The notes below the pieces were generated by a model, which searched no databases, had not been told where the DNA came from, and saw only the letters and a list, made by a program, of their open reading frames with translations. A stretch of 8,090 nt of DNA from an uncultured Eubacteriales bacterium (lineage in GTDB: Bacteria; Bacillota_A; Clostridia; Peptostreptococcales; Anaerovoracaceae), in assembly GCA_902774195.1 (NCBI GenBank), contig CACYHM010000083.1, positions 1 to 8,090 of the forward strand. Reading direction: 5' to 3'. This document shows, piece after piece, positions 1-4,996 of this stretch; the first letter of the stretch is position 1, and each line of letters opens with the position of its first letter. Made by a program: the position numbers and the translations under genes.

Positions 1-1
1 A

Positions 2-271
2 TACATCCGCTCGCTTGGAGACACGACTGAAGCAGGAACGCGTGATGAGGCGCTGGAAGCATATATCTCAATCAATCAGTGCCTGATGGACATCGACAGG
101 CTCATAAGAAGAGACTATCTGATCTATGAAGAGGGCTACCGTCATCATGAGACCAGAGAAAGACTCGCAGGACTGATAGGATATACCGCAGGCTTTTCGG
201 GCATAGCTGAAGAGGATGATCCGGCGTTCCTGGATTATTCAAGTATACGGGATGAACGGTGCCGCGACTGA
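2..271 (+). CDS. 3' end of an unrecognised protein (partial)
   Basis: The frame is open from the left edge of the window to a TGA at 269-271, so this is the C-terminal 89 or so residues of a longer protein. The first ATG in frame (86) has no Shine-Dalgarno sequence, and the codons before it read as ordinary protein, so 86 is probably not the start. The segment is rich in charged residues and looks helical (for example RLIRRDYLIYEEGYRHHE), with no membrane segment. I do not recognise a family; a C-terminal helical domain of a regulator or enzyme is possible but not shown. About 100 bases separate it from the next gene and hold no convincing terminator. Confidence 0.5.
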   Translation, partial: YIRSLGDTTEAGTRDEALEAYISINQCLMDIDRLIRRDYLIYEEGYRHHETRERLAGLIGYTAGFSGIAEEDDPAFLDYSSIRDERCRD

Positions 272-359
272 CAGCGGTAGCCGGGATCCTCAGCCGTGAG
301 ATCAGCAGAACTCTCTGTGGACAGATATGATCCGCGATTCGTGAAAACAGACATCTGAT

Positions 360-366
360 AAAGGAG
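360..366 (+). promoter_or_regulatory. Ribosome binding site of the OPT fragment
   Basis: AAAGGAG lies 11 bases before the ATG at 378. It shows that the start of the transporter gene is preserved even though its body is lost. Confidence 0.6.
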
Positions 367-377
367 AAAACAAATAA

Positions 378-590
378 ATGGATGAAAAGAAACAGGATTT
401 CAAGCCATATATACCGGCCGACAAGGTGACTCCGGAATTCACAGCTACTTCGGTCGTGATGGGTATCATTCTGGCGGCCATATTCGGAGCTGCAAATGCA
501 TATCTGGGGCTCAGAGTCGGTATGACGGTTTCGGCATCGATCCCGGCAGCGGTCATATCGATGGGTGTGATCCGTCTCATACAAAAATGA
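378..590 (+). pseudogene. N-terminal fragment of an OPT-family oligopeptide transporter
   Basis: Only 70 codons remain of a membrane transporter family whose members are usually well over 500 residues. The fragment holds the typical start of bacterial OPT proteins: a short charged leader with YIPADKVTPEFT, then the first membrane helix running into AANAYLGLRVGMTVSASIPA and the start of the second helix (AAVISMGVIRLI). The intact family moves oligopeptides or metal chelates across the cytoplasmic membrane by proton symport. The frame closes at TGA 588-590, just after a run of five A. In the neighbouring frame the next codons read EKPTIENIVRNT, which resembles what follows in OPT proteins (recalled as PTILENNIVxT), so a frameshift in the A run is likely. 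Everything after that is missing. The fragment cannot transport anything alone. Family assignment is from recalled motifs. Confidence 0.75.
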
Positions 591-612
591 GAAGCCGACG
601 ATAGAGAATATT

Positions 613-969
613 GTGAGGAATACTTTTGATACGGTTGAACGGGCAATACGGTTTAATCTGTCAGGCTGCTTCCAGAAGTTTACGGAGGAGGTTAAACTGC
701 AGGATCCGGAGGATGCATCCATCGATACGAACGACTGGCACATCTATACGGAATACGGGGCTAATGACCCGCGCATGATCCTTCTGCAACGCATGGACTA
801 TTCCCGCGGATCCGCAAAATACATCGTGGAGCACGGAGACACTCTTATTGTTGGTGCGGGTGAGAATGAGATTGTTCTTTCCCTAGCCGCACTTGAAGAG
901 TGTGAATTTGGAAGCATTGCTACGGAAACCGAAAGCATAAAACTTAATTATCCGGAGAGCTTCAGATAA
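613..969 (+). CDS. Hypothetical 118-residue protein, possibly the tail of a chimeric gene
   Basis: This ORF starts at a GTG with no clear Shine-Dalgarno sequence. The frame is open back to a TGA at 568-570, and the codons before the GTG read EKPTIENIVR, resembling the continuation of the broken OPT gene. The ORF may therefore be an out-of-frame continuation joined to unrelated sequence, rather than a gene with its own start. The product is soluble, mildly acidic and without membrane segments; it mixes polar stretches (SIDTNDWHIYTEYG) with short hydrophobic strands (DTLIVGAG, EIVLSLAALEECEF). A terminator seven bases after the stop suggests that the 3' end is a natural gene end. I do not recognise the family. 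Confidence 0.45.
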   Translation: MRNTFDTVERAIRFNLSGCFQKFTEEVKLQDPEDASIDTNDWHIYTEYGANDPRMILLQRMDYSRGSAKYIVEHGDTLIVGAGENEIVLSLAALEECEFGSIATETESIKLNYPESFR

Positions 970-975
970 CAGAAA

Positions 976-1002
976 CGGGAGGACATTGAGCCTCCCGCTT
1001 TT
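976..1002 (+). terminator. Rho-independent terminator after the 118-codon ORF
   Basis: A 7-bp stem, CGGGAGG (976-982) with CCTCCCG (991-997), has an 8-base loop and is followed by CTTTT. It starts seven bases after the stop codon at 967-969. Confidence 0.8.
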
Positions 1003-1164
1003 AATCCTTCCTGTAAAACATGGTTTCATAAACAATACGATTGTTGGCTGCATTATTACACCGCCAATGGACAATAAGGTTAAAGTTGCGTATTATATAG
1101 GCGACGCAAAAGAAGAGGAACTTGTTGATTAACAAGAGAATGTAACAACGTAAAGCAAAAGTTT

Positions 1165-1359
1165 ATGATAGAGCAAAGAGACGGGGCTGACCTTAAAGAG
1201 GATGAAATAATAATAGCACGGAACGGAACACCTGTCGCAAAGCTTATTCCGTATATGCAAACCAAAGAGAGGCCTTTCGGCGTTCTCAAGGGGAAGCACG
1301 TTGTTCCGGATGACGTAGATCTGTGCAATGACGAGATAGCAGAGATGTTTGGGGTGTAA
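1165..1359 (+). pseudogene. Phd/YefM-type antitoxin, N-terminus missing, no toxin partner
   Basis: The 64-residue product carries the core signature of the Phd/YefM antitoxin family: DEIIIARNGTPVAKLIPY at about residues 13-30, then a Pro-rich linker and the acidic tail found in VapB-like members (GVLKGKHVVPDDVD...EIAEMFGV), which normally wraps the toxin. Intact members begin some 15-20 residues earlier with a DNA-binding segment of the type INVxEAKxxLSxLI. Here the in-frame codons upstream (back to TGA 1126-1128) do not encode that segment, and the ATG has no Shine-Dalgarno sequence. The next 200 bases encode no PIN-domain or RelE/Doc toxin. It is best read as an antitoxin remnant. An expressed short antitoxin that still binds a toxin encoded elsewhere cannot be excluded. 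Confidence 0.65.
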
Positions 1360-1436
1360 CATATACAATGGAGAAATGCCTATGCTTTGGTATAACAGTG
1401 TTTTCTATGAGAGCTATCTAAAATGGTGTCGTATTG

Positions 1437-1466
1437 GTGACAAAAAGACTGGTAAAAGCTGATAAT
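1437..1466 (+). promoter_or_regulatory. Possible sigma-A promoter upstream of the lipoprotein remnant
   Basis: GTGACA (1437-1442) and GATAAT (1461-1466) each match the consensus at five of six positions and are 18 bases apart. They lie about 90 bases before the ATG at 1559. A perfect TTGACA at 1475-1480 is also present but has no good -10 box at the right distance. The rest of 1360-1558 is AT-rich and shows no gene. Confidence 0.35.
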
Positions 1467-1558
1467 GCAGATAATTGACATACATATAGACAAAACCAGA
1501 TATCAAATAATACTGTATATAGGTATAACCACATGGGCATTATCGAATTCGAATAACA

Positions 1559-2193
1559 ATGAAAAAAGCACTGGTCATTTTGCTTGCAGCAGCAATGCTG
1601 ACTTTCACAGTTTCCTGTGAGAAAGGAAATGCAGCTTCACAGAAAGAGTCATATACGATCATCAGAACAGAAGGAGACCCTGACTGGAGCACGGGATCCG
1701 CGGGCAAGGACAGCTATGCTATTCAGATGAATGTCTCTTTGTTCATCTCAGTGCGACCGAAAAAGACATTCGTGCTGAGTATACAGAGCCTCTTTCACCT
1801 GTCTACGAAGACAGTTGTCTCGAATTCTTTTTCAAAATCGCTGACTCGCAAAACTACTTCAATTTTGAGATCAATCCGAACGGCTGCCTTCACACGGGGT
1901 TCGGACCGAAAAAGACTGACCGTATCGATATCGTAAGAGAAGATGCTCAGGAATACTTTGATATCCATACAGACAGAACTTCAGATGGATGGGAAGTGTT
2001 TTACAGGATCCCATTGAAATTCATCAGGCTGTTCTATCCGGATTATAAGTTTGAAGGGGAGCTGGAAGCCAATTTCTATAAATGCGGGAACAAGACTGTA
2101 AACAAACACTACCTTTCGTGGTCGCCTATTGATCTGGAATCACCGAATTTCCATTGCCCTGAGTATTTCGGTACGATCAGATTTGAACCATGA
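1559..2193 (+). pseudogene. Frameshifted lipoprotein with a CBM9-like (DOMON-type) beta-sandwich domain
   Basis: The start encodes a lipoprotein signal peptide: MKK, a hydrophobic stretch, then the lipobox TVSC with the lipidated Cys at residue 20. The mature part begins YTIIRTEGDPDW, typical of the first strand of CBM9-like domains. From about 1690-1710 the original frame turns into nonsense and ends at 1936. The frame starting with codons near 1705 instead continues sensibly as GQLCYSDECLFVHLSATE, then EPLSPVYEDSCLEFFFK, YFNFEINPNGCLHTGFG, WEVFYRIPLKFI and HCPEYFGTIRFEP, ending at TGA 2191. These are the characteristic blocks of the CBM9-like family, which in related proteins binds carbohydrate at the cell surface. 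The join seems to lack part of the region between the first Trp strand and the LCY strand, so a small deletion that shifts the frame fits best. No Shine-Dalgarno sequence precedes the ATG. Confidence 0.7.
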
Positions 2194-2244
2194 TATACAG
2201 CTCCGACAAAGCTTGTTTTTGTGAACACGATAGATTCGAATAAC

Positions 2245-2772
2245 ATGAAATATGTAGTTTTTGATGTGGAAACACCGAACAGATATAACAGCCGGATAAG
2301 CGCAATAGGTATCACCGTGATCGAGGATGGAGAGATTACTGATTCATTCTTCTCATACGTCGATCCTGAGACGTTCTTCGATACCTTTAATACACAGCTC
2401 ACGGGGATCGATGAAGACACGGTCGCTGGCGCACCGACTTTTCCTGAACTCTGGGAACAGATTTCTGGTTTGATGGGCAGCGGTATCCTGGTAGCGCACA
2501 ATGCTCCTTTTGATATGGGTGTACTGAAGAAATGCCTCAGCTATTACGATATTTACTGGAAACCGGCAGCCTCATATTGCTGTACCGTCCAGATCGGCAG
2601 AAGGCTTCTTCCTGATATAAGCCACAAATTGAACTGTATGTGTGATTATTACGGGATCAGCCTTGACCATCACCAGGCAGATTCAGACAGCAGAGCTGCT
2701 GCCGAGATATTGCTGAGGTACATGAAAACAGGTGCAAAACCTGAAGACTATGTGAAGCTGTATAGGTTCTGA
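2245..2772 (+). CDS. DnaQ-like DEDDh 3'-5' exonuclease
   Basis: This 175-residue protein is the size of a stand-alone exonuclease domain of the DnaQ/RNase T superfamily, which removes nucleotides from 3' ends of DNA or RNA with two metal ions. All catalytic residues are visible: Asp7 and Glu9 in VVFDVET (Exo I), Asp90 in LVAHNAPFDMGVL (Exo II), and His143 and Asp148 in HHQADSD (Exo III, HxAxxD pattern, hence DEDDh type). The block LTGIDEDTVAGAPTF before Exo II is typical of the PolC/DinG-like epsilon branch. I chose ATG 2245 over the in-frame GTG 2221 because family members start right before the first beta strand; neither start has a Shine-Dalgarno sequence. It probably acts in DNA repair or RNA processing, but the substrate cannot be read from the sequence. 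It lies in the same frame as the following ATP-grasp ORF. Confidence 0.88.
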   Translation: MKYVVFDVETPNRYNSRISAIGITVIEDGEITDSFFSYVDPETFFDTFNTQLTGIDEDTVAGAPTFPELWEQISGLMGSGILVAHNAPFDMGVLKKCLSYYDIYWKPAASYCCTVQIGRRLLPDISHKLNCMCDYYGISLDHHQADSDSRAAAEILLRYMKTGAKPEDYVKLYRF

Positions 2773-2799
2773 CCGGACAATATTCGATCAGGGGGCTGA

Positions 2800-2958
2800 A
2801 AGCAACGCGTTAAGATACGGCAATTTGCAGAGAAGGGATCGCTGACTGCCGGAATAGTATTAACTATAGAATACAGGAGGTCTTTTTCGGAGATCATAAA
2901 AGAGGCGGATTCCTTTGAAGAGACTGTTGAGCTTGTAAGGTCCTTTGAGCCGGTCCTG
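2800..2958 (+). other. In-frame 5' extension of the ATP-grasp gene without a start codon
   Basis: The ligase frame stays open upstream to a TGA at 2797-2799. These 53 codons read like genuine family sequence (for example AGIVLT, then EADSFEETVELVRSFEPVLV leading into VIAGSENG), matching the N-terminal pre-ATP-grasp region. They contain no ATG, GTG or TTG. The AGGAGGT at 2875-2881 looks like a ribosome site but has no start codon in this frame at a suitable distance; there it simply encodes part of YRRSF. The codons between the exonuclease stop and this TGA (PDNIRSGG) might also be family sequence, so a nonsense change or a lost 5' end is possible. Confidence 0.5.
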
Positions 2959-4410
2959 GTGATAGCAGGCTCGGAAAACGGAGTGCCGCTGGCGACACAT
3001 CTTGCGGACGAGCTAGGACTTCCGGGAAACCCGTGGAAGAATATCGATAAAATGATCAACAAGGACGCCATGCAGAAAGCGCTGGAAGACGCCGGCATAC
3101 GTTCGATCAAAGGGCGAATAGTCAAATCTCCGGAGGAAGCGCTCGAATTCTGCCGCGAAAACGGCTTTACTACTGCAGTGGTAAAGCCTCTACGGGGTGC
3201 AGGAAGCCAGGGACTCTTTCTGTGCGACGATCTTGATGAAGTGAAAAACGCCGTAAGCGAAGTCCTGTCGATGAAGAACTTTTTCGGCAATGAGAACAGG
3301 GAAGTGCTCGTGCAGGAACGTATAGTCGGTACGGAGCACATAGTCAATACTGCTTCGTGCGACGGGATGCACAGAGTCACATCTGTTCTCAGGTACAGAA
3401 AGGTAGCGACTCCTGAAGGCGCATATATATATGACTACATGGAAAACATCATGAGGCTCGAGCCGGGTCATGGTGCACTGATAGAATACGCGCTGAAAGT
3501 CGCCGACGCGATCGGGATAAAGTACGGGATGATCCATGGCGAATATATGCTCGACAAGGACGGCCCGGTGCTTATAGAAGTAAACTGCCGCCCTATAGGC
3601 GGTACTCAGCCTGCCGAATACATGGATATGATCTTCGGCCAGCATGAGACGGATTCCATGCTCGACAGCATGCTCGATCCCGAGAAATTCAAACGTGATG
3701 CGGCAAAGCCTTACCGCCCTCACCGCAAAGCGGTGCTGAAATTCATCATGGTGCCGAACGAGATGGATGTAGAAGATCATCCTGTCTGGGTCGTAGCAAA
3801 AAGACTCAGAAGTGTGTTCAGCCTGTCCGCAGAAAAAGTTTCTACGCCGAAGCACTATTTCAAGACGAGGGATGTTGAGAGCAGCGGAGGCATGATATTT
3901 ATGGTCCATGACGACGAAAATGTCGTACTGTCGGAACTCAGTTTCCTGAGAAGGATAGAGAAGAGCTTTTTCCAGTTCCTGCTGAACGAAGGAATGTCAA
4001 GACCGTGGTTCAAAAGGGAAGACACTATGACAGACTTCAGCGAGGTGATACGCAGGAACGGCTGCTGCGGAAGCATACTACTGGCGACGGATACACCGGA
4101 ACGTAAAGAGGGCATGCAGGTAGTGTCGCCGGATACTCTGTCAGATGCGAAGGGAGGCTTCGATTATGTTATCGTGGGATATCAGAACAGCCTGGTCGGC
4201 CGCAGCGAGTCAGATCTGCTGGAGCTGTTATTTGACACGATCGATCAGGTACGGGAGGGCGGAAGAGTCATAATACCGCCTGAGATATACCGGTACTTCT
4301 CGTACGGAAGGAAAGGCGCGGAGCTGCTGCTGTCCATAGGAAGGTGCACGTTAGAAGCGCCGACACAGGGTGCTGCAGCGGATGTAGTGGCTACAAGGGA
4401 ATCTTTATGA
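2959..4410 (+). CDS. ATP-grasp carboxylate-amine ligase-like protein with an extra C-terminal domain, 5' end uncertain
   Basis: ATP-grasp enzymes activate a carboxylate with ATP as an acyl phosphate and couple it to an amine or thiol. Counting from GTG 2959, the sequence shows GLPGNP and KDAMQKALEDAGI (start of the fold), the nucleotide-binding Lys76 in AVVKPLRGAGSQG, Glu120 in VLVQERIVGTEHIVN, and the metal-binding acidic site at Glu195 (HGEYM) and Glu207/Asn209 in GPVLIEVNCRPIGG. This resembles the amino-acid or dipeptide ligase branch (BacD-like). Residues from about 365 form a separate segment (GSILLATDTP, FDYVIVGYQNSLVG, VREGGRVIIP, then a long tail to ADVVATRESL) reminiscent of the C-terminal half of a class I methyltransferase, without the SAM-binding glycine loop. 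GTG 2959 has no Shine-Dalgarno sequence and cuts into conserved sequence, so it may not be the true start. The gene could be a 5'-damaged pseudogene. Substrate unknown. Confidence 0.75.
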   Translation: MIAGSENGVPLATHLADELGLPGNPWKNIDKMINKDAMQKALEDAGIRSIKGRIVKSPEEALEFCRENGFTTAVVKPLRGAGSQGLFLCDDLDEVKNAVSEVLSMKNFFGNENREVLVQERIVGTEHIVNTASCDGMHRVTSVLRYRKVATPEGAYIYDYMENIMRLEPGHGALIEYALKVADAIGIKYGMIHGEYMLDKDGPVLIEVNCRPIGGTQPAEYMDMIFGQHETDSMLDSMLDPEKFKRDAAKPYRPHRKAVLKFIMVPNEMDVEDHPVWVVAKRLRSVFSLSAEKVSTPKHYFKTRDVESSGGMIFMVHDDENVVLSELSFLRRIEKSFFQFLLNEGMSRPWFKREDTMTDFSEVIRRNGCCGSILLATDTPERKEGMQVVSPDTLSDAKGGFDYVIVGYQNSLVGRSESDLLELLFDTIDQVREGGRVIIPPEIYRYFSYGRKGAELLLSIGRCTLEAPTQGAAADVVATRESL

Positions 4411-4446
4411 TCATAGCCTGAGAAGTTGTGCAGCAAAAAAATAAAA

Positions 4447-4563
4447 AAGGAAGGGAATTTTGCGCGCGGGACACGAGACCGGCTTCGGCTGCTGCGGTTT
4501 CAGACGCGTGTACATGCAGCTTGTCCGATCTTCCTGAAACACACCTGGCGGTGTACCTTCCTT
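4447..4563. repeat. Structured repeat, copy 1
   Basis: The outer arms are AAGGAAGG (4447-4454) and CCTTCCTT (4556-4563). Inside are GTTTCAG (4497-4503) complementary to CTGAAAC (4534-4540), GCTGC (4491-4495) complementary to GCAGC (4516-4520), and a hairpin ACACC-TGGC-GGTGT (4541-4554). This is the most divergent copy: its left internal stem around CGG/CCG is only about 3 bp, and its last hairpin has an extra C-G pair. Confidence 0.8.
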
Positions 4564-4605
4564 CGAAATCATATTATATACTGCTTTCAAAAAAAGTCTA
4601 CAAAA

Positions 4606-4721
4606 AAGGAAGGGGATTTTGCGAGTCGGCAACGAGACCGGCTTAGGCTGCTGCGGTTTCAGACGCGTGGATATGCAGTTTGTCCGATCCTCCTGAAACA
4701 CACTTTGCGTGTACCTTCCTT
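4606..4721. repeat. Structured repeat, copy 2
   Basis: The outer arms are AAGGAAGG (4606-4613) and CCTTCCTT (4714-4721). The left internal stem is GTCGG with CCGGC (one G-U pair). GCTGC pairs with GCAGT through a terminal G-U. GTTTCAG/CTGAAAC is unchanged, and the last hairpin is ACAC-TTTGC-GTGT. Confidence 0.8.
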
Positions 4722-4763
4722 CAAAATCATATTATATACTACTCTCTAAAAAAGTCCACAAAA

Positions 4764-4879
4764 AAGGAAGGGGATTTTGCCGGTGAGCCACGAGACCGGC
4801 TTAGGCTGCTGCGGTTTCAGACGCGTGGATATGCAGCTTGTCCGGTCTTCCTGAAACACACTTTACGTGTACCTTCCTT
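4764..4879. repeat. Structured repeat, copy 3
   Basis: The outer arms are AAGGAAGG (4764-4771) and CCTTCCTT (4872-4879). The left internal stem is a perfect 6 bp, GCCGGT (4779-4784) with ACCGGC (4795-4800). GCTGC (4808-4812) pairs with GCAGC (4833-4837), GTTTCAG (4814-4820) with CTGAAAC (4851-4857), and the last hairpin is ACAC-TTTAC-GTGT (4858-4870). Confidence 0.8.
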
Positions 4880-4982
4880 TGAAAACATATTACATGATTT
4901 CTTTCTAAAAAACCATAAAAAATGATATTATGAACGTGACTTTATATTTACTGGAAGTGATTGTAATATCTTTAGGAATAAC

Positions 4983-4988
4983 GGAGAG
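4983..4988 (+). promoter_or_regulatory. Ribosome binding site of the 5'-nucleotidase gene
   Basis: GGAGAG lies 8 bases before the ATG at 4997 and fixes this start rather than the ATG at 4989, which overlaps the site. Confidence 0.6.
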
Positions 4989-4996
4989 ATGAAACG

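Larger units (their letters stand above)
4411..4996. repeat. Three-copy tandem repeat region between the ATP-grasp and 5'-nucleotidase genes
   Basis: This gene-free stretch holds three tandem copies of one unit. The left arms start at 4447, 4606 and 4764, giving periods of 159 and 158 bases. Each copy is a core of 116-117 bases bounded by AAGGAAGG and CCTTCCTT, followed by an AT-rich linker of about 42 bases that is also conserved (TCATATTATATACT, then an A-rich run) but degenerates after copy 3. By hand count copies 2 and 3 differ at about nine core positions; copy 1 is more divergent. Overlapping open frames exist on both strands because the repeat has few stops, but they have no ribosome sites and no recognisable protein. 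From 4926 to 4996 comes the AT-rich leader of the next gene. Possible identities are a structured RNA family or a MITE/REP-like element. Confidence 0.85.

Noticed and set aside
998..1132. Short open frame ending in AYYIGDAKEEELVD
   Set aside because: It reads somewhat like protein, but it begins inside the terminator, has no ribosome site before its ATG at 1067, and is only 21 codons from that ATG. It may be a gene remnant; not enough to call.
1475..1480. Perfect TTGACA as a promoter -35 box
   Set aside because: No acceptable -10 hexamer lies 16-18 bases downstream, so it was not called separately from the better-spaced pair at 1437-1466.
2875..2881. AGGAGGT as a ribosome binding site for the ATP-grasp gene
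   Set aside because: No ATG, GTG or TTG in the ligase frame follows at a usable distance; the bases encode conserved-looking residues instead.
3190..3909. 239-codon open frame on the - strand opposite the ATP-grasp gene
   Set aside because: It is antisense to clearly conserved ATP-grasp motifs, with an unusual His/Arg-rich composition and no motif.
4447..4879. CRISPR array or tandem riboswitch
   Set aside because: The copies are far too long and too similar in their spacers for CRISPR, and no cas gene is near. The core matches no riboswitch I can recall, and the array ends over 100 bases before the next gene with no expression platform visible.
4426..4925. Overlapping ORFs on both strands through the repeat region (up to 107 codons, with recurring RLRLLRFQTR and HTLRVPSF peptides)
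   Set aside because: They are frame readings of the DNA repeat. They lack ribosome sites, exist in several frames and both strands, and the conservation follows base-paired segments rather than codons.
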